Assembly (NCBI GenBank): GCA_027488845.1
Contig: JAIYBC010000004.1
Coordinates: 62,001-126,000, forward strand
Source of the DNA: Verrucomicrobiales bacterium
GTDB taxonomy: Bacteria > Verrucomicrobiota > Verrucomicrobiia > Limisphaerales > UBA9464
DNA length: 64,000 nucleotides
Direction of reading: 5' to 3'
Shown here: in pieces, positions 50,476 to 59,184 of the stretch
Layout: each line of letters begins with the position of its first letter
Position numbering within the stretch: the stretch's first letter is position 1
Notes under the pieces: model-generated
The model's input: the letters and a program-made list of their open reading frames with translations, nothing else
What the model was told of the DNA's origin: nothing
Databases searched by the model: none
Made by a program: the position numbers and the translations under genes

Positions 50476-52316
50476 GCCGATGTGGGCCGATGTGGAATCC
50501 AGGCGGAGAGGATCGTCGGACCGCCGGGCCGGGAGTCGATGGAGAACTTCCCTCCGCACTCCCGGGTACGGGCCCGGAGATTCGCCAATCCCTGGCCCTC
50601 GGATGTCCCGGTCCTGTCGAATCCCTGGCCGTCGTCCTCGATCTCCATCCCAAGGCCGTCTTCCTTGCCGGCCAACCGCACGAGGCACCGTCGGGCCTTG
50701 CCATGGCGACATGCGTTGCTCAGCCCCTCGCGGAGGACCTGGAGCAGGTGGGTCCCGTGTTCCGACGCCACGCCGTCCAGCACGCTCGGCAACAGGTCGA
50801 GGACCACCTCCATGCGGGTCTGCCGTCGGTAGGCCACCGCGACACCGCGAAGAGCCGAGGCGAGCGCCTCGCCCGTGAGACCGGAATCCCGCGTGCCGGT
50901 GAGGAAGTCGCGGATCTCCTTCATCGCGGCGTCCAGCTCCGACGCCTGCGCCTCGACGTCCTCCAGGCGCGGCACCACGAGGCGACGCAGGTCGTTGGCG
51001 GTCCGACGCGCATGGAGCGCGGCCACGTAGATCCGCTGGAGGACGGCGTCATGGAGGTTTCGACGCAGCCGTTGCCGTTCCTCCTCGGCCACCCGCATGG
51101 CGTCCCGGGCACGCTCGACCTCCGAACGCTGGAACTCCGCTTCCTTCCTCCCCACGCGGTCCCGTTCGCGACCCTCCGCCCAGAGCCCGGCCGCCAGCGC
51201 CAGGACGGCGGTCAGCCCCGATCCCACACCCAAGGTGACCCACTTCCAATAGATGAGTGAGGACGACTCCCAGGCGGGCGTGGTCGTGAAGCGGAACAAC
51301 CAGTCCCGACCCCAATAGCGTTCCACCCGTTCCGTCGCGAGGTAAGGCCGTTCCACGAGGCGACCCGCCATCCGGCGAAGATCCGGTCCGGACTTGCCGT
51401 CGTAGATGGCCACCGCCAGCGGCGGGGCATCGGAAGGAAACGAGGCCGCCAGAAGACGCTCCACGTCGAGCGTTCCGAAGAGGACGCCCTTCAGGTGCAT
51501 AAAGCGGATTTCCCCATCGATCTGCCGCGTCAACTCGACTCCGGAAAATCGGGTCGTCCGGTTTGGCGTCGCCAGCCGGTTGGACTCCGAGGACCAATCC
51601 ACCTGATTGCGGCCCTCACCCATCACGGCGAGATAGAGCCGGACCCAACTGTTGCTGCCTTGGCCGTAGACCGAAGGCCCGGAAGCCGTCACACCGGGCC
51701 GCTCCGCCGGCCATGCATACTGGAGGAAGGAGTGCTCAGCGATGTCCTGGTTCACATCCAGTCCCCATTCCACAGGCCGCGCGTCCTCGGCGTGCACGTA
51801 CTGGTGGAAGGTGATGGGAAACGAAATCCATTCGTTGCTGATGCCTCCGGGGAACCGGAGGTCGAAGGGCGCGTGTGCGTTGTTGCGGACGAACTCCCCA
51901 TAACCGGGACGTGCGTCAAGCGGCACCTTCCGGAGCAATCCGAAGTCGATGAACGCCGGATAGTTCACCGCCGGATAGACGCTGGCCACGTGGTTCGAGA
52001 AGAACCTCCAATCCGACTCGCCTCCGGTGCCGGAGAGCGCCATCCGGAAGTTCTCGAGTCCCTCCCGGTGCAGGTCGAACCGCTGCTCTACAAGGGCCGC
52101 AAGTAGACCGGCCTCCCGACGCAGCCGTTCCCGGTCGAGTTCCCGGGTCTTGTGGCTCACCCACGCCGACAGGACCAACGAGACCATGAGCCCGGCGGCG
52201 ACCACCGCCTGGAATTCCAGCAAACGGCCCAAACCCAGGAACCGCCGAAATCGGATGGCCCACGGCCCCTGAAGGTCCGCAGTCCGGGATTCGGGATTCT
52301 GGGGCGTGGAAGGCAC
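50472..52316 (-). CDS. Sensor histidine kinase (HisKA_3 type) with CHASE-like sensor
   Basis: 614 residues. A transmembrane helix (about 35-55) and a second (about 357-380) flank a periplasmic region of about 300 residues. The FFSNHVASVYPAVNYPAFIDFG and VRNNAHAPFDLRFPGG parts resemble a CHASE domain, which binds small ligands. A coiled-coil linker leads to the dimerisation helix with the phospho-acceptor histidine in RRNLHDAVLQR (H422), then a HATPase domain (LREGLSNACRHGKA, IEDDGQGFD, GQGLANLRAR). It is coupled to the regulator gene. Part of the N-terminus (PQNPESR) is coded by a GGGATTC repeat. Confidence 0.9.
   Translation of the reverse strand: MPSTPQNPESRTADLQGPWAIRFRRFLGLGRLLEFQAVVAAGLMVSLVLSAWVSHKTRELDRERLRREAGLLAALVEQRFDLHREGLENFRMALSGTGGESDWRFFSNHVASVYPAVNYPAFIDFGLLRKVPLDARPGYGEFVRNNAHAPFDLRFPGGISNEWISFPITFHQYVHAEDARPVEWGLDVNQDIAEHSFLQYAWPAERPGVTASGPSVYGQGSNSWVRLYLAVMGEGRNQVDWSSESNRLATPNRTTRFSGVELTRQIDGEIRFMHLKGVLFGTLDVERLLAASFPSDAPPLAVAIYDGKSGPDLRRMAGRLVERPYLATERVERYWGRDWLFRFTTTPAWESSSLIYWKWVTLGVGSGLTAVLALAAGLWAEGRERDRVGRKEAEFQRSEVERARDAMRVAEEERQRLRRNLHDAVLQRIYVAALHARRTANDLRRLVVPRLEDVEAQASELDAAMKEIRDFLTGTRDSGLTGEALASALRGVAVAYRRQTRMEVVLDLLPSVLDGVASEHGTHLLQVLREGLSNACRHGKARRCLVRLAGKEDGLGMEIEDDGQGFDRTGTSEGQGLANLRARTRECGGKFSIDSRPGGPTILSAWIPHRPTSA
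52286..52299. repeat. GGGATTC x2 inside the sensor-kinase N-terminus
   Basis: Two tandem GGGATTC units code residues 6-11 of the kinase on the opposite strand. It is one more of the GATTC heptamer family. Confidence 0.55.
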
Positions 52317-52623
52317 GCTCGTTATTTATCCCTCGCTCCACGCGGAGGCGAGCCTCCCAGCGGATTCGGGACAACACGGCAGGATCGGGACGTTTGTCAC
52401 CCGTGCGCCCGACTCGAAGCCGCTTCGCCGGCCCCGATCCCTGGCCCTCAACCGGCGGCGCCCTCTCCAAACATTCAGCGGAAACGATTCAGATGAAGCG
52501 AAGACCCACCTCGGACAGAAACGCAAAGACGCCAACAGGGGGCAGGAATCCGGTTCGGAGCCGCGGTCGCCATTCGGTGCGCGGTTCAGCGACCGGAATC
52601 CTTCGGCCTCCTCCCTTCCCTTG

Positions 52624-52709
52624 GCGGCTTTGCGGCTTTGCGTGCCAATCCCTTCTGCGTCGTTCCGGCCCGGTTCTGTTTCCCTCCGTGGCCTCCGTGT
52701 CTCTGTGGC
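52624..52709. repeat. GCGGCTTT and CCTCCGTG tandem units in the kinase-phosphoesterase gap
   Basis: The 421-base gap 52317-52737 holds no gene I can support. It has two GCGGCTTT units and a partial one (52624-52643), then CCTCCGTGG, CCTCCGTGT, CTCTGTGGC (52683-52709). Such strings recur in environmental genomes as short non-coding repeats. The 52313-52330 stretch (TTATTTATCC) is locally A+T rich and may hold the kinase promoter. Confidence 0.65.
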
Positions 52710-52737
52710 CAATCGTCAGGACCCCACTTCTCCCAAA

Positions 52738-55323
52738 TCATTCGTCGTCGTCGTCCTCGGCGCCGGCGCGGACGAAGGCGGCGCGGACGGGCGCCGGCAT
52801 CGGGGAATCGGCCCCCTTCACGCTGCGCCAGACGATCTCGTTCAACCGCAGGTCGTCCGCCGCGTCCTCCTCGGCCAGGTTCATCGCCTGCGATTCCGCG
52901 GCACCCCAGGCGCCGGCGAGGTTCTTCTCCCAGCGGTCGAGCCGCACGGGCGAATGGACATAGGGCCGCAGGTCGCGTCGCGGCTGGAAACAGTGGTACA
53001 TCGGCGCCGCGGTCGCATCGAACTGGCTCATCGGCCTCAGGCCCAGGATCAGTTCCATGGTGCGCAGCATCGAACTCGTGGAGTACATCGTGGAGTCCTT
53101 TGCGCCGCGCCGCGTGTAGGGGCTGATCACGTAGGCGATCGAACGGTGGGCGTCCACATGGTCGGGTCCGTTCTGCGCGTCGTCCTCCAGCACGAAGATG
53201 GCCGTGTCCTTCCAGAAGCGGGAGCGCGTGACCGCCTCGACGATGCGGCCGAAGGCGAGGTCGTTGTCCGCCATGAAGGCCCGGGGGGTGAGCTTGCCGG
53301 GGCTGGTGCCGGAGGTGTGGTCGTTGGGCAGCCGGAGGATCTGCAGACGGGGCATCTCGCCTTCCTTCTCGAAGCGGTGCAGTTCCGAGATGAACCGGTC
53401 CGCGCGGCTCATGTCGGGGTATTCCATGTCGAACGACCGGTAGCCCGGGTCGAAATGCCCCTCGAGCGCCGCCACGCGGGCGCGGGCGGGCTCGTTGGTC
53501 TTGGACCCGTTGGCCACGAACTCGCCGTAGCTGCGGAAGGAGACCCCGGCCTCCCTGGCTCGGTCCCAGATGTACCCGTTCACGCCGGCCGCCACGGGGA
53601 ACACGCCCTCGCTCGGATACGGATACTTGCCCCGCGCGTTGTGCCCGTAGCTCAACGGCCAGGTCTTCTCCACGAAGTCCGTCGCATACCCGCCCATGCT
53701 CCACTCGTGGCCGTCCGCGCTCACCTCGGCGTCGACGTAGAAGTTGTCGAGCAGGACGAACTCGCGGGCGAGCCGGTGGTGGTTCGGGGTGACCTCCTCC
53801 GGGAAGAGGCACAGCGACGGATCCCCGTTGCCGGCCGGGACATCCCCGAGCACCTGGTCGTAGGTCCGGTTCTCCTTCACGATGTAGATCACATGCCGGA
53901 TCGGGCTGGATCCGCCGACCCGCTCGGGGACGGGATTCCGCCATCCGCGACGCGACGAAACCTCGGGCCGCGGCGCCGCCGGACTGCACTTCATGACGGC
54001 CTCGGTCCACTGGCGGAAACGGGCGTCGCGCTTCGTGGAATCCGCCGGCAGGTCGACCAGGCCGACCGTGCCCGGATGCAGGGCACCGATGTACTCCCGA
54101 AGGGTTCCCGGGACCTCGCGGCCGGGTTGGGGGCCGTGGCGGTTCGCCTTGGGCACTGCGCCCTTGCCGTTGGCCACCAGCAGGCGTCCGCCGTCGGGCG
54201 TGGTCCGGACCGAGGTCGGGTACCAGCCCGCCGGGATGAAGCCCATCGGACGGGACTTCCCGGGCTTCTCGGTCTCGAACACGGCCACGCAGTTGTTGCC
54301 GGCGTTGGCCACGTAGAGGAATTCGCCGTCGGGCGACAGGGCGAGGGAGTTCGGCGTGGCGCCGGGTTCGTCCTCGGGATGCAGGGCCGCCGAGAGCGTC
54401 TCCAGCGTACGGCCGGTCTCCGTGTCGAGCACCGAGACGGTGTTCCGGTTGGCGTTGGCGACGTACAAAACGCGTCCGCCGGAACCGAGCAGCATCTCGT
54501 TGGGATGCTCGCCGGTGGCCCAACGCGCCCGGACGGTCCGGGAAGCGAGGTCGATCACGGCCACCTCGGCCCGGCCCCACAGGCTCACGAAGAGACGTCC
54601 GTGTTCCTCGTCCGCCAGCACCGCATAGGGCCACGGCGCATCGGGCGCGATCCGTTCCTGGTCCGCGGCGAACCGCTTCTCGATCGCGGCGAGGTCGGAA
54701 TCGGCGGAGACTTGGGTCCGGCTGAGATCGGTGGCCACGGACCCCGGGGCCAACGGCAGGGTCCAGCCGGGACGTCCCGTCTCGAGGTCGATCGCCGTGA
54801 CCGACATCCCGAACAGCTCCGCGGCGTACAGCCAACGCCCGCCGGACCCGGCGGCAAGCCCGGCCACGACACCCCGCTCCGCCGAAGGACGCACCTTCAG
54901 CACACGGCGGTCGGAGAACTGGCCGTCGGAGAAGGCGAAGGAATGGACGGTCTCGCTGCCGGCGCCGCTGGCGAACACTCGGTTGCCGTCCGCCGAGAAC
55001 GCGAGGCCGTAGAAGGTCTCCTCCAAGGCCACCCGCTCGACGATCCGTCCGGACGGCAGGGCGAGGGAGACGACTTCATGGCGTCCGTGTCCGGAGTGGA
55101 GCACCACCGCATGCTTGCCGGACGGATGGACGATCAGGTTCACGGGGAAGTCGCCGACGGGCACCTGGGTTCCAGCCGGTCGGAGGGACCACTGGTTGGG
55201 AAGCAGGATGGAACCGTCGGAACGGGCGCCCGGCAGACTCGGCACCTCGGTGACGGCGGCCCAGCCTGACACGGCGAACGCGAGCAACACGGGAAGCCGG
55301 CGAAGCGAGATCCATGAAGACAT
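52738..55323 (-). CDS. Exported YVTN beta-propeller / phosphoesterase protein
   Basis: 861 residues. A signal peptide (MSSWISLRRLPVLLAFAVSGWAA, quoted in part) precedes a YVTN-type seven-bladed propeller (VYVANANRNTVSVLDTETG-like blades, about 40-420). The C-terminal half is a phosphoesterase/acid-phosphatase-like domain: HVIYIVKENRTYDQVLGD, DGHEWSMGGYATDF, NDHTSGTSPGKLTPRA and FVLEDDAQNGPDHVDAHRS hold the alkaline-phosphatase-superfamily metal ligands. The family cleaves phosphate esters or phosphonates; natural substrate unknown. The start has a GGAGG eight bases upstream, one of the few good Shine-Dalgarno sites in this window. It ends in a run of Asp/Glu. Confidence 0.85.
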   Translation of the reverse strand: MSSWISLRRLPVLLAFAVSGWAAVTEVPSLPGARSDGSILLPNQWSLRPAGTQVPVGDFPVNLIVHPSGKHAVVLHSGHGRHEVVSLALPSGRIVERVALEETFYGLAFSADGNRVFASGAGSETVHSFAFSDGQFSDRRVLKVRPSAERGVVAGLAAGSGGRWLYAAELFGMSVTAIDLETGRPGWTLPLAPGSVATDLSRTQVSADSDLAAIEKRFAADQERIAPDAPWPYAVLADEEHGRLFVSLWGRAEVAVIDLASRTVRARWATGEHPNEMLLGSGGRVLYVANANRNTVSVLDTETGRTLETLSAALHPEDEPGATPNSLALSPDGEFLYVANAGNNCVAVFETEKPGKSRPMGFIPAGWYPTSVRTTPDGGRLLVANGKGAVPKANRHGPQPGREVPGTLREYIGALHPGTVGLVDLPADSTKRDARFRQWTEAVMKCSPAAPRPEVSSRRGWRNPVPERVGGSSPIRHVIYIVKENRTYDQVLGDVPAGNGDPSLCLFPEEVTPNHHRLAREFVLLDNFYVDAEVSADGHEWSMGGYATDFVEKTWPLSYGHNARGKYPYPSEGVFPVAAGVNGYIWDRAREAGVSFRSYGEFVANGSKTNEPARARVAALEGHFDPGYRSFDMEYPDMSRADRFISELHRFEKEGEMPRLQILRLPNDHTSGTSPGKLTPRAFMADNDLAFGRIVEAVTRSRFWKDTAIFVLEDDAQNGPDHVDAHRSIAYVISPYTRRGAKDSTMYSTSSMLRTMELILGLRPMSQFDATAAPMYHCFQPRRDLRPYVHSPVRLDRWEKNLAGAWGAAESQAMNLAEEDAADDLRLNEIVWRSVKGADSPMPAPVRAAFVRAGAEDDDDE

Positions 55324-55382
55324 CCCCGATCCTCCTTCGCCGGGCCGTCTCTGGAAAAGCGACAATCCGGAGACGAGGGGGC

Positions 55383-55417
55383 GATTCGGGATTCCGGATT
55401 CCCGATCGGGGATTGTT
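55383..55417. repeat. GATTC-type heptamer run upstream of the phosphoesterase gene
   Basis: GATTCGG, GATTCCG, GATTCCC, GATCGGG, GATTGTT follow each other in 7-base steps (55383-55417). They belong to the same family as those at 34517, 44947 and 52286. Confidence 0.6.
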
Positions 55418-55562
55418 GGGATCACTGCATGTCGTAGGAGACGAGGTCACGAGTCTCTGACTTCTCCCATGGCGCTCCCGGCAGCTTGGACCCAAGGGCG
55501 TCCGGGGCTTGACGGGCCCGGGGTTTTCCAACGGAGTCGGCCGGCCGTTTTCCATCCCCCGC

Positions 55563-56963
55563 ATGAACTTCGCCGACCCGCGCTTCTGGGAGGTGCTGAT
55601 CGCCAGCCTGGTGCTGGCCCTCGGCTTCCGAAGGCTGTTCCGGTCCTCCGCCGTCGTCCGTGACGGCGGCTACGATCGCGCCTTCCTCCTCGTGCTCGGC
55701 CTGGTCCTGCTCGCGATGGTCAGCTGGCTCAGCTTCGTCATCCACCTGGGCGTCGCCGCGGTCACCCATGCGTTCGTCCGATGGGGCCTCGCCCGGCCCG
55801 CCTCCCAGGGACGTTGGCTCCTGGCGTTGATCGTCCCCGTCCAACTGGCGCCGCTGTTCTGGTACAAGTACTCGGGCTTCGTGCTCGACGGCATGCTCGG
55901 CGTCCACGGGGTCGCCTTCTCCGGGCTGGTCATCCCGGCCGGCATCTCGTTCTACACCTTCCAGCTCGTCGGCTTCGCTGTGGACACCCTCATTCGCCGC
56001 CAGCCGGTGCCGGGGTTGTTCGACTTCTTCAACTTCGCCGGATTCTTCCCCCAGATCGTCGCCGGTCCCATCGAGCGTCGCGACGACCTCCTGCCGCAGA
56101 TCCAGTCGTTCCGGCTGCGTTGGTCGCCGCAGGACCTCGACGAGGGCGCCCGTTGGATCGCGCTCGGGGCCTTCTTCAAGTTCGCCCTCGCGGACAACCT
56201 CGCGGAGCAGTTCCACGGCGACCCGTCGCCGAACCCGTGGACGCTGTGGCTGGCCAACGTCCTTTTCGGACTGCGGATCTACTACGACTTCGCCGGATAC
56301 AGCCTGGTGGCGCTGGGCATCGCCCGCTGCCTCGGGATCCGCCTCACGATGAACTTCCAGAGCCCCTACTGCGCCACCAGTCCCGGGGAGTTCTGGCGCC
56401 GATGGCACATCACGCTGAGCCAATGGTTCCGCGACTACCTCTACGTCCCGCTCGGCGGCGGACGCGTCGCCTGGTGGGCGTTCAACATCGGACTCGTCTT
56501 CGTGGTCTCGGGCGTGTGGCACGGTGCGGGATGGAACTTCCTGCTGTGGGGCGCGATCCACGCGGCGTTGCTGGTCGGGTCCCGTCTCGCCGCGCAGTGG
56601 AAGGTCCCCCCGGCCGCGGGCTGGGCGGGCACGATGCTCGGCGTGGCCTTCAGCTGGCTGTTCTTCCTCGAGACCCACACGCCGTCCTTGAAGGCGAAGC
56701 TGCTGACGCTGATCCAAATCCGCGGCTACTCGGCGGCGAACCTCAAGGGGATGCTCGCCGTGTATGGCGGAGGGGACCTCGTCGCCCTGGCCGGCGTGCT
56801 GGCGCTCGCGGCCGCCACCCTCGCCGCCGAGGCCTGGTCCGTGCGGCGGCTCGACCGGCCCTATGCCGTCCTGACAACCCCGCGGGCCCTGACCGTGCTG
56901 GTCGTGCTCACCCTCCTGCTCGCACCCGGGAAGAACAATGGCTTCATCTACTTCGCCTTCTGA
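55563..56963 (+). CDS. MBOAT-family O-acyltransferase (AlgI-like)
   Basis: 466 residues with about ten membrane segments. MBOAT signatures are WYKYSGF, PAGISFYTFQ, FFNFAGFFPQIVAGPIERR, WRRWHITLSQWFRDYLYVPL and the catalytic histidine in VSGVWHGAGWNF. AlgI-like proteins move acetyl groups across the inner membrane to acylate polysaccharides. The 3' end overlaps the next gene by 26 bases, so the pair works together. The start at 55563 gives the usual short N-terminus. Confidence 0.9.
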   Translation: MNFADPRFWEVLIASLVLALGFRRLFRSSAVVRDGGYDRAFLLVLGLVLLAMVSWLSFVIHLGVAAVTHAFVRWGLARPASQGRWLLALIVPVQLAPLFWYKYSGFVLDGMLGVHGVAFSGLVIPAGISFYTFQLVGFAVDTLIRRQPVPGLFDFFNFAGFFPQIVAGPIERRDDLLPQIQSFRLRWSPQDLDEGARWIALGAFFKFALADNLAEQFHGDPSPNPWTLWLANVLFGLRIYYDFAGYSLVALGIARCLGIRLTMNFQSPYCATSPGEFWRRWHITLSQWFRDYLYVPLGGGRVAWWAFNIGLVFVVSGVWHGAGWNFLLWGAIHAALLVGSRLAAQWKVPPAAGWAGTMLGVAFSWLFFLETHTPSLKAKLLTLIQIRGYSAANLKGMLAVYGGGDLVALAGVLALAAATLAAEAWSVRRLDRPYAVLTTPRALTVLVVLTLLLAPGKNNGFIYFAF

Positions 56964-57897
56964 ACCGGCGTCCGGGACTCCCCGGCTCGCCCTGCGACTG
57001 CTCGCCACGGCCATGGTGACGTGGGCCGCCTGCGCATCCTACACGGTGCGCCTGAACCCCGAGGTGCGGTTCTTCCACGCGGTCCACCGGGCCAAGCTGG
57101 AATGGGAACCGCAGGTCGGCCCGACGAACCGCGTTCTCTTCGTCGCCGGGTCCAGCTGCATGACCTCGCTCGACCCGGTGCACCTGGAGAAGGAACACGG
57201 GATCCATGCATTGAACCTCGGTCTCGGTGCCGGGATGGGCCCCCGCTTCCTGGCCCGCTACGCCCTCGACCGCGCCCGGCCGGGCGACCGGATGCTCCTG
57301 TCGTTCGAGCAGGGCCTGCTCGCCGGCACGGTCGGATGGGACTCGTTGGGGGTGCAGTTCGCCGCGGCAATCGGGCGGCCGGACCTCCTGGGGGGTCCCG
57401 ACGGATACGGCTTCACCTCGACCCTCCTGTCGCTGCGCCCGGGCGGGTACCACGTGTTCACGCTGCTCGGGAAGCTGGCGTTGAGGCAGCCGCTCTACCG
57501 GTACGGCGCCGCCGAGGTGCGTCCGGGTGGATGGCACGCCGTGGCCGCACGGAGACCGGTGGAATCCCCGGGCATCCTGCCGGACGCGTTGTCGCCGCAG
57601 GCCCGGGAATGGCTGCGGGAACTGAAGGCCGAATGCGACCGGAAAGGCATCGAGGTCGCGTACACCCCGCCGTGGCTGTACGGCTCGGGCCACGACGCCT
57701 CGGCGATGCGGGAGGCGAACCTGAGGTTCCTGGCCGATGTGGGAACGGTCCTGCCGGTGTTGCGGGACGAGGAGCTGGGGGTGCACACGGAGGTCGGGGA
57801 CTACGCGGACACGGTGGCGCATCCGACACCGGAGGGCGCCGCGGTGAACACGGACCGGTTGGCCCGGATGGTGGAAGGCTGGCTGGGCCGACGCTAG
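56938..57897 (+). CDS. SGNH-like / DUF1574-type partner of the MBOAT protein
   Basis: 319 residues with an N-terminal membrane anchor (about 17-36). VLFVAGSSCMTSLDP stands in the place of the SGNH block I (GxS), and HPTPEGAAVNTDRLA matches the C-terminal block V (histidine). AlgJ/AlgX/PatB-type partners take the acyl group from the MBOAT protein and pass it to a periplasmic polymer. The 26-base overlap with the MBOAT gene supports that pairing. The nucleophile position should be checked, as the block I motif is degenerate. Confidence 0.72.
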   Translation: MASSTSPSEPASGTPRLALRLLATAMVTWAACASYTVRLNPEVRFFHAVHRAKLEWEPQVGPTNRVLFVAGSSCMTSLDPVHLEKEHGIHALNLGLGAGMGPRFLARYALDRARPGDRMLLSFEQGLLAGTVGWDSLGVQFAAAIGRPDLLGGPDGYGFTSTLLSLRPGGYHVFTLLGKLALRQPLYRYGAAEVRPGGWHAVAARRPVESPGILPDALSPQAREWLRELKAECDRKGIEVAYTPPWLYGSGHDASAMREANLRFLADVGTVLPVLRDEELGVHTEVGDYADTVAHPTPEGAAVNTDRLARMVEGWLGRR

Positions 57898-57921
57898 CCT
57901 CCGCGCGCAGCGCCTTGGAGT

Positions 57922-57942
57922 GCGCCAGTCCCTGGCGCTTTT
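57922..57942 (+). terminator. Intrinsic terminator after the MBOAT-SGNH pair
   Basis: GCGCCAG (57922-57928), loop TCC, CTGGCGC (57932-57938), then TTTT (57939-57942). A 7-bp GC-rich stem with a short U-run. It lies 25 bases after the stop of the SGNH-like gene. Confidence 0.65.
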
Positions 57943-58063
57943 CCACCCGTGGATGCCGGCGACGGTTGTTGCTGCATCCGTCCCAGAGCGCGCCTGCAGC
58001 CCGATCCGGGGGGCCTGAAATTCCTTCCCACTCCGCCACCGGTTCGCACACTCCGCGCCGCAC

Positions 58064-59176
58064 ATGAGTTCCAAGACCTATCGGATCGCCGCGTTGGCCG
58101 GCGACGGCATCGGACCCGAGGTGATGCGCGAGGCGTTGAACGTCCTCCGCGCCATCGGCACGCGGTTCTCGCTCTCCTTCGAAATCACCGAGGCCCCGGT
58201 CGGCTGGGCGGGAATCGACGCCGCCGGCAAGGCGCTTCCCGACGCCACCCTCGAGCTCTGCCGCAACAGCGACTCGATCCTCTTCGGTTCGGTGGGGCTT
58301 CCCGACCGCGACCCGACCATCCCCAAGGACCAGCGCCCGGAACGCGCCGCGCTGCTGCGCATCCGCAAGGAGTTCGGCCTGTTCGCCAACCTCCGTCCGG
58401 TCCAGCTGCCCAAGGCGCTCGCCCATGCCTGCCCGCTCCGTCCGGAGCGCCAGGGCGACGGCATCGACATCCTCGTCGTGCGTGAACTCACCGGCGGCAT
58501 GTACTTCGGCCAGCCGAAGAAGACCGAGGACCTCGGCAACGGCCAGCAACGCGCCATCGACACGATGGTGTACACGACGCCCGAGATCGAACGGATCGCC
58601 CACGTCGGCTTCAAGGCCGCGCGCCTTCGCCGGAAGAAGCTCACCAGCATCGACAAGGCGAACGTGCTCGAGAACGGCGTCCTGTGGCGCGAGGTCGTCA
58701 CCCGCGTCGGCAAGGAGTACCCGGATGTCGCCCTGGAACACATGTTCGTCGACAACGGCGCCATGCAGCTGATGTTGCGTCCCACCCAGTTCGACGTGGT
58801 GCTCTGCGAGAACATGTTCGGCGACATCCTCAGCGACGAGGCGGCCGCCCTGGCCGGTTCGCTGGGGATGCTTCCGAGCGCCAGCCTCGGCGCGACCAGC
58901 GCGGAGCAGACCTTCGGCTTCTACGAGCCCGCCGGCGGCACCGCCCCGGACATCGCCGGCAAGGACCTGGCGAACCCGATCGCACAGATCCTCTCCGTGG
59001 CGCTGATGCTCCGCTACAGCTTCGGCCTGAACGCCGCCGCGGACGCGGTGGACGCCGCGGTCGGGAAGGCCATCGCCCAAGGCCTGCGCACCGGTGACAT
59101 CCACTCCGCCACCGACGCCGCGGCCCGTCGCGTCGGCACCCGTGAGATGGGCGCCGCCATCGTCGCCGCGATCTGA
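58064..59176 (+). CDS. leuB: 3-isopropylmalate dehydrogenase
   Basis: 370 residues. IAALAGDGIGPEVMREAL, the substrate-binding FANLRPVQ and VVRELTGGMYFGQP, DKANVLENGVLWR, CENMFGDILSDEAA and the GTAPDIAGKDLANPIAQIL tail identify LeuB. It oxidises and decarboxylates 3-isopropylmalate to 2-oxoisocaproate in leucine synthesis, using NAD+. leuD lies 3.4 kb away on the opposite strand, and leuC and leuA are not visible, so the leucine genes are dispersed. Confidence 0.97.
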   Translation: MSSKTYRIAALAGDGIGPEVMREALNVLRAIGTRFSLSFEITEAPVGWAGIDAAGKALPDATLELCRNSDSILFGSVGLPDRDPTIPKDQRPERAALLRIRKEFGLFANLRPVQLPKALAHACPLRPERQGDGIDILVVRELTGGMYFGQPKKTEDLGNGQQRAIDTMVYTTPEIERIAHVGFKAARLRRKKLTSIDKANVLENGVLWREVVTRVGKEYPDVALEHMFVDNGAMQLMLRPTQFDVVLCENMFGDILSDEAAALAGSLGMLPSASLGATSAEQTFGFYEPAGGTAPDIAGKDLANPIAQILSVALMLRYSFGLNAAADAVDAAVGKAIAQGLRTGDIHSATDAAARRVGTREMGAAIVAAI

Positions 59177-59184
59177 CCGACACG

